64,000 nt of DNA, from positions 3,286,001 to 3,350,000 of the forward strand of contig NC_014364.1 in NCBI RefSeq assembly GCF_000143985.1. Reading direction: 5' to 3'. The notes beneath the pieces are model-generated. The model was not told the origin of the DNA. It saw only the letters and a list, made by a program, of their open reading frames with translations, and made no database searches. The translations under genes were made by a program, and so were the position numbers. Source of the stretch: Sediminispirochaeta smaragdinae DSM 11293. GTDB lineage: Bacteria; Spirochaetota; Spirochaetia; DSM-16054; Sediminispirochaetaceae. This document shows, in pieces, positions 16,630-25,237 of this stretch (positions within the stretch are counted from its first letter, which is position 1; every line of letters begins with the position of its first letter).

Positions 16630-18330
16630 CTATTTTTTGAATTCTTCGATTGACTTCGCAGCTTTGCCGTTGGGAAGTGCGATCGGTTCCACAATGCCCT
16701 CGCTGTGCAAGGCCCAAGGAAGTATGATGCCGTCGTGGCCTCCTCGACCGCCGACCACCACCACTTCAACATCTTTGGGCGACCGTGTAACCGGCATAGG
16801 GTGCCGGTTTTTAAAGCTTTCGGGCCGAACCGGAACAAGGCCCCGATTCCGTATCATAGGTACCTCGTGGTACACATAGGTGTGGATGTGTTCCTGAATC
16901 ATTTCCTTTGTGTAACCGGCATTTTTCAACATCATGCCGTGATCCGGGGTTATAGCCATGACCAACGGCCCGGGCATATAGGCATTGTTGGAACCCAGAG
17001 TAGTACAGCAATGAGTCAGCGTATCCAGGAGGTCGTAACCATCAAGGCTTAAAAAGTCGATAACATCGTGAATCGGTTCGGCCTTAAGGACATAAACCGT
17101 CGTAGTATTCTTGTCGAAGTGGTCTTCGTTGATCATGTTCCACTGGGCCAGTTCCGGTTCCTCGGCGAAGCAGTAGGTAAACTCCGCCTGGCTGGCGATG
17201 CAGTCAAGGTCGCAGACCCCAGGTACGGAACGAAGCACGTTCATGATGACCAGGTTAACCGCCCGGCCGATGGTGGCGTTCATTGGCCAGCCAGGCCCCA
17301 TGCAACCTTGTTTGCCGGAGATACCGATTTCCTGGGCGATGGGTCCGGACACCAGCACAAGGTTGCCGCCCGGGTGTGATGTGGTGACGCTCTGGTTAAA
17401 GTTGTAGAGTGGGTTGCCCAGGGCTTTAAAAGCCGCTATCAGTATGGGCATCGCCTTGGGCTTGCAGCCCGCCATCACCGCCGCTATGGCCACGTCCTTG
17501 ACCGTTATACTCTTTCCGGACGGGCCCGAGGGAGGGCAAAGGACCAGGCTTTCCGAGAAGGGGCAATAGGCCAGCATGTTGTCGTACCGTACCCTTGTGG
17601 GCGGAATAATCGGCAAACCATCACTGATATGCTCGTCGTTAAAGTAATCGTTGATCAGCTCCAGGTTGTCGCAAGGTTCTTCTTCGCTGCCGAGCTCGAA
17701 GGTTTTGGGAAGGTAGCCGTCTTTCGCGGGCGGAACCTTGTCCATCTTGAAATCGATATGGGATAGTTTTGCAAGCTCCTCGCCGTTGGAAGTGAGGGAT
17801 TTCAATATATAGTCCCATTTTACATCTACCTGATGCGCTACCTCTTCTATGGTACTGGCCTGGTAAATATCCACCGAGCAGAGACAAAGCTGTCCGGCGC
17901 GGTACACGCCAACCCCTTCGGTAATCGCCGATCCCGGAGGCGCGGTCATATACACCGCAGGAATACCCAGTTTTTCCAGTTCGATAGTAACCACCGTGGT
18001 CGAAGAGGAAGTGCCCATGTCGCCTAAAGCCACAATCGCCGCAACCGGTTTCTCTTTGGCCAGCATGGCCGCGTAATCGGCCAGTTTCTTTGCGTCTTTG
18101 CCCCGGACAGTCTCGGTGTATTCCACAAAGTTCGACGCGCCGATTTCCTGTAGTTTTTCCTTTATACGGCCAAATACCGTATAGTAATTACAAAACCCAA
18201 GTTTGGTGTTGTTGTAAAAAAGAATTTTTCCTTTTCTCAACTCATCCAAAGACGGTCGCTTCGCCATAGTAATGACGGTCCTGTCCTGAAAGCCCCTGGG
18301 ATCCAGTAACCTGTTCTGTTGTTTTCCCAT
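16630..18330 (-). CDS. UGSC-related two-domain protein
   Basis: A 566-residue protein with AAGGAG before ATG 18330. Residues ~30-180 resemble the UGSC (seleno)protein domain: a start GKILFYNNTKLGFCNYY and a signature loop at 103-110. In the family I recall this loop as G-D-(U/C)-G-S-C; here it reads GDMGTSSS, so the redox residues are missing. Residues ~225-566 match an uncharacterised C-terminal domain marked by SDGLPIIPPTRVRYD, AIAAVMAGCKPKAMP, TTSHPGGNLVLVSGP and CMGPGWPMNATIGRA. This domain is often found with UGSC proteins. The role may be hydrolytic or lyase-like, but this is unproven. It is in the middle of the catabolic operon. Confidence 0.65.
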   Translation of the reverse strand: MGKQQNRLLDPRGFQDRTVITMAKRPSLDELRKGKILFYNNTKLGFCNYYTVFGRIKEKLQEIGASNFVEYTETVRGKDAKKLADYAAMLAKEKPVAAIVALGDMGTSSSTTVVTIELEKLGIPAVYMTAPPGSAITEGVGVYRAGQLCLCSVDIYQASTIEEVAHQVDVKWDYILKSLTSNGEELAKLSHIDFKMDKVPPAKDGYLPKTFELGSEEEPCDNLELINDYFNDEHISDGLPIIPPTRVRYDNMLAYCPFSESLVLCPPSGPSGKSITVKDVAIAAVMAGCKPKAMPILIAAFKALGNPLYNFNQSVTTSHPGGNLVLVSGPIAQEIGISGKQGCMGPGWPMNATIGRAVNLVIMNVLRSVPGVCDLDCIASQAEFTYCFAEEPELAQWNMINEDHFDKNTTTVYVLKAEPIHDVIDFLSLDGYDLLDTLTHCCTTLGSNNAYMPGPLVMAITPDHGMMLKNAGYTKEMIQEHIHTYVYHEVPMIRNRGLVPVRPESFKNRHPMPVTRSPKDVEVVVVGGRGGHDGIILPWALHSEGIVEPIALPNGKAAKSIEEFKK

Positions 18331-18333
18331 TTT

Positions 18334-18665
18334 TTATCTCCTTGTATAATCTTTAAAGGGATTTTTCAAACCTACCGCCGGTTTAGGCGGCGGCGTGTAG
18401 CCCGTCTTTTCCCAGATGGGCTTGTTGTATTCGAACAACATGTCCGCAGCAATGGTGCTCGTACACATAGTAATCATGGGCCCCTCATCGTCGGGTTCAT
18501 AAGTCCAGAGGAGATACCAAAGTAGTCGACGCCTGTCCCATAGTTGGAAATGCACTCCCTATACGCCGAATACAGGCAGGGATTCTGATGCAAGGATGGG
18601 GAGGGCACCCGGTACGGTTGTTGATGATGGAGTGCCATAAGCACATTTTCTTTAGCCGTGAGCAT
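18334..18665 (-). pseudogene. URO-D-like N-terminal fragment with a frameshift
   Basis: Translation from ATG 18665 (MLTAKENVLMALHHQQPYRVP) matches the start of uroporphyrinogen decarboxylase-like and MtaA-type proteins. It runs on to TGVDYFGI and then loses the frame near 18510; the next frame continues with LLWTYEPDDEGPMITM and ends at 18334. A single missing base explains the shift. Even when repaired the product is only about 110 residues, against ~350 for full URO-D proteins, so only the N-terminal part was ever present here. It lies 3 bases before the UGSC gene. It is either a broken gene or a programmed or sequencing frameshift. Confidence 0.55.
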
Positions 18666-18735
18666 ATACCTATCCCCTTCCCCCTTTTTCGGGGACTTCA
18701 TGCAGAGAACTATTCTTCAAAATGCCGATAGAACG

Positions 18736-19794
18736 TTATTGAACGATGCTCTTATACGTATCCCTGGTAATCATGGTGCCGGAAATCTTGATAACCGCGT
18801 ATTTCTGTCCGGCTTCCTTGAACTGGGGGAAAATATCCTCGGCCTTTTTGCCTTCCCGGCACATGGCCAGCATACCTTCAACCATATATTTCGCGTAATC
18901 CATAGCGTTGTAATAACAAGTAGCCCACCAACAGGGAGATGCGTTGTTGGCCCATTCCTTTACCGCCAGTTCGCCACCGGCGCTGACAAGGATCGCTTTC
19001 TTTTCCACGCCGGCGGCTTCAATCGCCCTGGCGGCACCGAGGCCATAGTGGTCGACCGTACCCATAACGAGCCAGGCGCTGACCTCCGGATGGGAAGCGA
19101 TAATGGCGGAAGTCTGCTTGTAGGACGCTTCGGCCATATCCTGGCTGCCGGTCTCCGCGGCACAGTCGGCCATGAAGATGTTGGAATCTTTCAGTCCAGG
19201 GAAGCCTTTTTTAAGTCCGGCGACAAAGCCGTTAGCACGGTTGATATCCGACTGATACTTGCTGTTAGTGCCTTTAATAACGCCGACGGTTTCAATCTTG
19301 GAAAGATCCACGCCGGTAGTTTTCCAGTTATCGATAATCCATTGAGCGCACTTATCGCCGACACCTTCCGCGTCAAGCTCAACGTACGGGGCAATCACCT
19401 TGTCCGACCCATCTTTTAGTTTTAAGGTTTCACCGATTACCGGCACTTTAGCGTCGTTAAACTTCGACACCACCGCCGGGGCGCTTCCTTCGTCGACCAC
19501 AAAAAGGAAGGCGCCGTCGATTCCCGAGAGAAGCGCCACATCCACCTGCGAAAGCTGCGTTTCAATTTTCCGATTCGCGTCGGCGGTGCGCACTTCAAAA
19601 TTGTACTGGGCTCCCAGTTCCTTTAAGGACGCCTCGATGTCCTGTATCCATTGCACCGTGAATGATGTGGCAAAATATTCGAAAACAAGTGTTTTTTGCC
19701 CTTCCGATGCAGAATCGGAATCCGTGACACCGTTGGCGAACGCCCCCGTTGCCAAAGCGACGGTCATAATCAGCGCGATCACTTTTCTCTTCAT
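18736..19794 (-). CDS. ABC sugar-type substrate-binding protein
   Basis: The 352-residue protein has a signal peptide (MKRKVIALIMTVALATGAFA) and a periplasmic-binding fold of the ribose/galactose class. Features include EYFATSFTVQWIQDIEASL, the ligand-loop LLSGIDGAFLFVVDEGSAPAV, and a late GLGAARAIEAAGVEKKAILVSAG hinge segment. The overall layout is close to AraF and RbsB proteins. It binds a sugar or polyol and feeds the adjacent permease and ATPase. It is 24 bases after the permease gene. The true ligand cannot be told from the sequence; the alcohol and aldehyde dehydrogenases upstream suggest a polyol or small alcohol. Confidence 0.88.
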   Translation of the reverse strand: MKRKVIALIMTVALATGAFANGVTDSDSASEGQKTLVFEYFATSFTVQWIQDIEASLKELGAQYNFEVRTADANRKIETQLSQVDVALLSGIDGAFLFVVDEGSAPAVVSKFNDAKVPVIGETLKLKDGSDKVIAPYVELDAEGVGDKCAQWIIDNWKTTGVDLSKIETVGVIKGTNSKYQSDINRANGFVAGLKKGFPGLKDSNIFMADCAAETGSQDMAEASYKQTSAIIASHPEVSAWLVMGTVDHYGLGAARAIEAAGVEKKAILVSAGGELAVKEWANNASPCWWATCYYNAMDYAKYMVEGMLAMCREGKKAEDIFPQFKEAGQKYAVIKISGTMITRDTYKSIVQ

Positions 19795-19818
19795 AACTTT
19801 CCCCCTTCCTTAAAAAAT

Positions 19819-20802
19819 TTATCTTTCAAGCCTCTCCCTACGGAAGAAGTCAAATATCAAAGCCGCAATTAAAATCAGACCTTTTGCGACAATCTGCCAA
19901 AAGGCCGAAACGCTAATAACCGTAAGACCGTTGTTGAAGCATTGCATGATAAGAAGACCGATAAAGCAGCCTCTCAAGTTTCCCTTGCCGCCTGAGAAAG
20001 CCACTCCGCCGAGGATGGCCGCGGTTATGGCGTCAAACTCCGCTCCGGCACCTCCCCCCGGCTGTCCTGAGTGCATTTTTGCGGTCATCAATACACCGGC
20101 GAAAGCCGCTACCATGGCACTAATGATGTACAGAATCGTGCTGATCTTTTTAGGGTTTAAACCGGCCAAACACGCCGCGGTGGGGTTGCCGCCTATCATA
20201 TAGACGCTCCTCCCGAATACGGTCCGTCCCAGGATAAACCCGAAAATTATGAAGAAGACGATGAGTAAAATCGCGGGAAACGGAATTCCGGCAATTTTCA
20301 TGGTACCGAATTTGATGAACATTTCTTCATTTATGGGGACCGATTTCCCCTTGCAGATAATAAACGCAAGTCCCGAACACACCGAAGAGATCGCCAGTGT
20401 GGCTATAAAAGGCTGAAGACCGAAAATGTTTACCAAACACGAATTAACCAGCCCTACCGAAACGCTGGCGACCACCACCACGAGGGAAGCGATAGGCCAG
20501 GGAACGCCGGCGTTGATCAAAATCGCCACCCAGGTTCCAAAAAGGGCTGCCACGCTGGCGCTCGCCAGATCGATATGACCGGCGATAATAAGACAGGTTT
20601 CGCCGATAGCCAAAAGGCCTACTGTCGAAGCCGCCAGCAGTATATTGGTCATATTGAAATACGACAGGTAATTCCTGTTCATGAACGTGAAAAAGGAGAT
20701 TACCAGCAGCAAGACGATCAGCATCATGATCTCGTTGGATTGCATGAGATACTTGGTCAGTCCCGTATTTGCGCTTTTGTTTGTTTTTTCGCTGTTTTTC
20801 AT
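19819..20802 (-). CDS. ABC sugar-type permease (RbsC/AraH family)
   Basis: A 327-residue integral membrane protein with about eight to nine hydrophobic segments. The conserved family loop is GGNPTAACLAGLNPKKISTILYIISA, broken here after the 'GGN..aA..aGi' contact that meets the ATPase. A second signature, DAITAAILGGVAFSGGKGNL, is also typical of RbsC. A single permease gene implies a homodimer in the inner membrane. Three bases separate it from the ATPase gene, so both are made together. Confidence 0.9.
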   Translation of the reverse strand: MKNSEKTNKSANTGLTKYLMQSNEIMMLIVLLLVISFFTFMNRNYLSYFNMTNILLAASTVGLLAIGETCLIIAGHIDLASASVAALFGTWVAILINAGVPWPIASLVVVVASVSVGLVNSCLVNIFGLQPFIATLAISSVCSGLAFIICKGKSVPINEEMFIKFGTMKIAGIPFPAILLIVFFIIFGFILGRTVFGRSVYMIGGNPTAACLAGLNPKKISTILYIISAMVAAFAGVLMTAKMHSGQPGGGAGAEFDAITAAILGGVAFSGGKGNLRGCFIGLLIMQCFNNGLTVISVSAFWQIVAKGLILIAALIFDFFRRERLER

Positions 20803-20805
20803 CGA

Positions 20806-22296
20806 TTACCTTTCCCTCATGGCAAGTTTTAAGACATTTTCTTCCGAGAGTTCTTTCCGTTTCAGTTCTCCGGTTATCCGGCCTTCCCGCATAACGATTA
20901 CCCGGTCGCTGACATTAACGACTTCCGGCAGTTCGGACGAAATAAAAATCACCCCAAGGCCCGATTTGGCCAAATCACAGATCATTTGATAGATTTCCGC
21001 CTTGGTCCCCACATCGATACCTTTGGTCGGTTCGTCGAGGATAAGCACTCTGAGGTTCGCCAAAAGCCAACGCCCGAGGATGACCTTCTGCTGGTTACCA
21101 CCGGAAAGTTCCACCGCCACTTTGTCTATCGAAGGGGTTTTGATCCGTTGTTTTTCCACCGCCTGCCTCGCGATTTGTCGTTCGTTCCGGCGGCTTATCA
21201 CCCCGAGCTTCGCCAGGTTATGCAGAATTGGAATAGTCAGGTTTTCCCTGATCGAACGATCGAGGACGAGTCCCTGCTCTTTGCGATCTTCTGGGCAAAC
21301 ACCGATACCCGCGAGGATCGCGTTCCGGGGGCTTCGTATTTTCTGGATTTTTCCATTAACGTAAATCTCACCCGCATTGAGCTTGTCAGCGCCGAAAATA
21401 GCCCTGATGGTTTCCGAACGTCCGGCGCCTACAAGGCCCGCGAAACCGAGCACCTCCCCCTTACGGAGGGTAAAGTTCACATCTTTGATATAATCATTTT
21501 CAAGGCCTTTCGCTTCCAGTACCACTTCGCCGATTTTGTCGTTCCGGCTCAAATTATTAAACACGTCGCCGATATTTCGGCCCACCATCTTCAGCACAAG
21601 TTCGTCTTCGGTGGCGTCGCTGGTTTTTACCTCTTCGATAAAACAGCCATCTTTTAAAATGATGATCTTATCAGCTATCTTAAAAATCTCTTTCATTCGG
21701 TGGGACACATAGAAAATAACCTTCCCTTTCTGTTTGAGCTTTTCGATAAGAGAGAAGAGTACCTCGATTTCAGGGTCAGAAAGGGAAGCCGTAGGCTCGT
21801 CAAAAGCGATTATCATACTATTACGGCGGTAGGCTTTCATGATCTCCACCATCTGCTGATGGGCAACCGACAGGGAATTCACTTTATCGTGGGGTGAAAA
21901 AGGCATCTGGAAGAGGTTGATGAGTTTTTTCATCTCGCCGTGAGATTTCCTGAAATTGACAACGCCCAGTTTATTCCGATAGAGGTCTTCCATAAAAACG
22001 TTCTCCGTCACGCTCAGGTCCCCCACAAGCTGGCGTTCCTGGTAAATCACACTGACGCCGTAACGGAGCGCCTCGATCGGTGACGTAAAGCGAACCTTTT
22101 CACCGTTAATAAAGTATTCACCGGAGCTCGCCTCCCTGGCGCCGGTTAAAATTTTTAAAAGGGTGCTTTTACCTGCGCCGTTTTCTCCGAGGAGCGCGCA
22201 GACCTCACCGCCATCGGCCCGGAAACTGATATTGTCCAAGGCTTGGACGCCGACAAAGGCTTTGCTAATATTCTTAAACTCAACATAGTTTTCCAT
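20806..22296 (-). CDS. ABC sugar-type ATPase with two nucleotide-binding domains
   Basis: The 496-residue protein is a tandem ATPase of the RbsA/MglA/AraG class. The first half has Walker A GENGAGKSTLLKIL, a signature region SVAHQQMVEI and Walker B MIIAFDEPTASL. The second half has a degenerate Walker A (FAGLVGAGRSETIRAIFG), the signature LSGGNQQKVILGRW and Walker B VLILDEPTKGID. This pairing of one intact and one modified site is normal in the family. The protein energises import by the neighbouring permease. Eight bases separate it from the aldehyde dehydrogenase gene. Confidence 0.93.
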   Translation of the reverse strand: MENYVEFKNISKAFVGVQALDNISFRADGGEVCALLGENGAGKSTLLKILTGAREASSGEYFINGEKVRFTSPIEALRYGVSVIYQERQLVGDLSVTENVFMEDLYRNKLGVVNFRKSHGEMKKLINLFQMPFSPHDKVNSLSVAHQQMVEIMKAYRRNSMIIAFDEPTASLSDPEIEVLFSLIEKLKQKGKVIFYVSHRMKEIFKIADKIIILKDGCFIEEVKTSDATEDELVLKMVGRNIGDVFNNLSRNDKIGEVVLEAKGLENDYIKDVNFTLRKGEVLGFAGLVGAGRSETIRAIFGADKLNAGEIYVNGKIQKIRSPRNAILAGIGVCPEDRKEQGLVLDRSIRENLTIPILHNLAKLGVISRRNERQIARQAVEKQRIKTPSIDKVAVELSGGNQQKVILGRWLLANLRVLILDEPTKGIDVGTKAEIYQMICDLAKSGLGVIFISSELPEVVNVSDRVIVMREGRITGELKRKELSEENVLKLAMRER

Positions 22297-22304
22297 GCCG
22301 TCCC

Positions 22305-23801
22305 CTATTGGAGAAAACCTTTCAGCACGATATTTTTGATCTTGGTCATCTCATGCAGAGTTGTCAGCCCTTCGTTCCCCATGCCGCTCATCTTCTGGCC
22401 GCCGAAAGGTTGCATTTGGTTGCGGTACACCGAGGATCCGTTCACCACCATGCCCCCCGACTGCACGTTCCGCGCGACGTGCATACCCAGTTTCCAGTCT
22501 TTAGTCATCACACAGCCGGAAAGTCCGAAGTCACTAGCGTTGGCGATTTCTATCGCTTCATCCATCGTATCGAAGCCGATAATCGGCCATACAGGGCCGA
22601 AAATTTCCATATTCTTCACCACGTCCATATCTTTGGTAACCCCAGAGAGTACCGTCGGCCAGTAAAAAGCCCCTTCTCTCCTGCCACCACATTCGAGCTT
22701 TGCTCCCTGGTCTATGGTCTTTTGAACCTGTTCCTCAACCTGCTCTGCGGCCTTCTCGCTGATAAGGGCGCCCATTTTCTCTCCCTTGGCGTTCGTGCGG
22801 TCGGTATGGGAAAAGGCCTCGTCCATTATTTCCTCGATATTGTCGTCGTAGCCCACTTCGATCCCTTTAACCAACTCCAAAAGTTTTTGGGTAAAAGCTT
22901 CCTTGACGCTGTTGTGCACGATAAAGCGTTTTGAAGAAATACAAATCTGCCCTGAGTTGCCTTTACGGCTCCCCCAAGCCCTGGCTGCCGCCGCATCGAT
23001 ATCCGCGTCAGGCATAACGATAAAGGGATCGTTGCCGCCTAATTCCAATACACAGGGCGCAAGACGTTTGGCCATAATCCCGGCGATGCCTACACCCACT
23101 TCTGTACTGCCGGTCATGCTCACAGCGTCAACTCCGGGGTTCCGCAGGAGCCAATCTCCAACCTTCGATCCCGAGCCGGTTATAATCTGCAGGGCGTTGC
23201 CCGGAACACCGGCTTTCAACAGGAGTTCGGTAATAAGAATGTCCGTTAAAGGATTGTCCGTCGGCGGCTTCACGATGACCGCGTTCCCTGCGGCCAGCGC
23301 GGGGGCCACTTTGTACGCGTAAAGCAGCATAGGTGCGTTAAAAGGCACTATGGCCGCCACGGTGCCCAAAGGCTCATGGGTTACCATAATGAGATCTTGG
23401 GCTGTTTTGCCGTCATGCCCCGGTTCAGAGCCCGGCACGAGAAGTTGGCCGTCGAGCCGCTTTGCCGCCTCAATATACCCGGGGAAAACCGATATCGTCT
23501 GGTTATATTCAAAAATCGTCGTCGCCACATGTTTACCGCATTCCCGGGTGCAGACCGTGATAATCTCACGCTTTCGTTCCTCAAGAAGCCGAACGAACGT
23601 TTGAATAATTTTTTCTTTATCCATGAGCGGAATAGCGGCCCATTCCTTCTGTCCTTCCTTGGCGTTGACTACCGCTTCGTTCACATCCTCTTCGGTAGCC
23701 ATGGGAATTGTATCGAGCTTTTTATTATTCGCCGGGTTGATAACGTCGATGGTTTTACCGTCCCGAGAGCTGGTTTTCCTGCCACCAATAATCATCTGCA
23801 T
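22305..23801 (-). CDS. NAD(P)-dependent aldehyde dehydrogenase
   Basis: A 498-residue aldehyde dehydrogenase of the lactaldehyde/glyceraldehyde/succinate-semialdehyde group. The general base is Glu253 in LELGGNDPF and the catalytic thiol is Cys287 in GQICISSKRF. The cofactor motif MTGSTEVGVGIA and the proton-relay PFNAPMLLYAYKVAPALAAGN are both in place. It would oxidise an aldehyde made by the alcohol dehydrogenase encoded just upstream to a carboxylic acid. The gene lies 12 bases after that dehydrogenase. Substrate range cannot be judged from the sequence. Confidence 0.93.
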   Translation of the reverse strand: MQMIIGGRKTSSRDGKTIDVINPANNKKLDTIPMATEEDVNEAVVNAKEGQKEWAAIPLMDKEKIIQTFVRLLEERKREIITVCTRECGKHVATTIFEYNQTISVFPGYIEAAKRLDGQLLVPGSEPGHDGKTAQDLIMVTHEPLGTVAAIVPFNAPMLLYAYKVAPALAAGNAVIVKPPTDNPLTDILITELLLKAGVPGNALQIITGSGSKVGDWLLRNPGVDAVSMTGSTEVGVGIAGIMAKRLAPCVLELGGNDPFIVMPDADIDAAAARAWGSRKGNSGQICISSKRFIVHNSVKEAFTQKLLELVKGIEVGYDDNIEEIMDEAFSHTDRTNAKGEKMGALISEKAAEQVEEQVQKTIDQGAKLECGGRREGAFYWPTVLSGVTKDMDVVKNMEIFGPVWPIIGFDTMDEAIEIANASDFGLSGCVMTKDWKLGMHVARNVQSGGMVVNGSSVYRNQMQPFGGQKMSGMGNEGLTTLHEMTKIKNIVLKGFLQ

Positions 23802-23813
23802 CAGAATACCTCC

Positions 23814-25043
23814 CTAGTTTTTACTTGCGATAATTTTAGAGTAATAATTCGTCCGATTAATCAGATAGGCGAAATCCTTCATCTTAGTTACCCTTGGGTA
23901 TGCGCACTGATCGTTGGGAGTCGTATCCTTATTATTAAAAATTGGGTGCTTGAGCATAAGGTCAAGTACATCCTTGTCATTGTACCCCCATTCCTCAAAC
24001 GTTTTGCCTCCGGCGATATGGAGGTCCCGGCAAAGATCGATCACCCAGTCGATCAGCATCTTCACCTCGAACTCTCCTTCGGGAATATTTCTCTTGGTGA
24101 TGGCATTGTAAGCTTTGCGATATTTTTCTTTGCATCCCTGACCGTTCCATTCAATTACCGCGGGAAGCACCATACCGCAGGCATCGCCGTGAGGCATGTG
24201 AAAAGGCTCTTCCGACATCGGGTGGGTAATTACATGATCCTGCCCTATACTGGCGATACCGAGGGAAAATCCCGAGTACATACAGCCGAGACTCATCATG
24301 TTGGCCCACTTCGTAACCGCAGGGTTCGCCACAAACGGCCGTATCGCCTCGCCGATAAGTTCCAGCGAATGAAGCGAAAAGAGTTCAGTAAAATCGTTCG
24401 CATTCATGTTGGTGTAGGATTCAAGACCGTGGGTAAATGCGTCCACCGCAGTCGCCGCAGCCACTGCAAAGGGAAGTCCGGCAAGCAAATGAGGATCCAT
24501 GACGGCGTAAGCCGGTAAAATCGAATCGTGCATGGGAACGAGTTTAAAACCTTTCTGGTCGCAAATAACCGCGTTTCTGCACACCTCACTGCCGGTGCCC
24601 GCCGTCGAGGGAACCGCAATAATCGGATAAGTCTTATGGGGCAACGGTTTCGCGGGAGGCCAGCCCATAAAGTCCATCACCCCATGATCCGTTTCGCCGA
24701 CAATTGCGACGCCCTTGGCGGTATCCATAGTACTGCCGCCCCCCACGGCGATAAGCGCATCGACCTTGAACTGATGGGCCTGCGGTATCGCCTCGTCTTC
24801 TATGGTAACGGCCTCAGGATTAGGGCGTACATTGGTAAACAGGGTATACTCCACCCCGGGAGCGGCCTTTAAAAGGGCTTCCACAGGTTTGATCACCCCG
24901 GCCTTGTACAAGCCTGGATCGGCAACCAGCATTACCCGCTTCCATCCCTCGGTTTCCAAAACCCGGGGAATAACCGAAATACATCCCGGCCCCTGGTAAA
25001 TCTTTTGTCTTATGCCGAACTGTAAAAACTTCTCGATTGCCAT
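23814..25043 (-). CDS. iron-containing (group III) alcohol dehydrogenase
   Basis: The 409-residue enzyme has the NAD-binding GGGSTMDTAKG and the PSTAGTGSEV motif of the Fe-ADH family. Metal ligands include the two histidines in the MSEEPFHMPHGDACGMVL stretch. GAGGAG lies six bases before ATG 25043. It oxidises a primary or secondary alcohol, or a polyol, to an aldehyde or ketone. It is the first gene of the seven-gene catabolic operon and is preceded by a LysR gene that ends in its own terminator. A weak promoter (TTGCGT, 18 bases, CATAAT) is seen at about 25155-25195. Confidence 0.92.
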   Translation of the reverse strand: MAIEKFLQFGIRQKIYQGPGCISVIPRVLETEGWKRVMLVADPGLYKAGVIKPVEALLKAAPGVEYTLFTNVRPNPEAVTIEDEAIPQAHQFKVDALIAVGGGSTMDTAKGVAIVGETDHGVMDFMGWPPAKPLPHKTYPIIAVPSTAGTGSEVCRNAVICDQKGFKLVPMHDSILPAYAVMDPHLLAGLPFAVAAATAVDAFTHGLESYTNMNANDFTELFSLHSLELIGEAIRPFVANPAVTKWANMMSLGCMYSGFSLGIASIGQDHVITHPMSEEPFHMPHGDACGMVLPAVIEWNGQGCKEKYRKAYNAITKRNIPEGEFEVKMLIDWVIDLCRDLHIAGGKTFEEWGYNDKDVLDLMLKHPIFNNKDTTPNDQCAYPRVTKMKDFAYLINRTNYYSKIIASKN

Positions 25044-25204
25044 ACTGTACTCCTCACATTTTTTTCAGCAGGGCGCCACCGCTAGCGCATTCCGATATCG
25101 GCAGACGATGAACGCCATCCTGTTCGTCCTACTGACGAAAGCGCAGTGGAACTTATTGAATAGAGCTATTATGGTATCCGGGTTTTAAAAAACGCAATCG
25201 CAAT

Positions 25205-25237
25205 AAAAAAACAGCTATTCCGATTTGGAATAGCTGT
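25205..25237 (-). terminator. intrinsic terminator at the end of the LysR gene
   Basis: ACAGCTATTCC and GGAATAGCTGT form a perfect 11-bp stem with a five-base loop, followed on the minus strand by seven T residues. The stop codon TAG at 25217-25215 lies inside the 3' arm, so the terminator is built from the last codons of lysR. It separates lysR from the catabolic operon. Confidence 0.9.
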
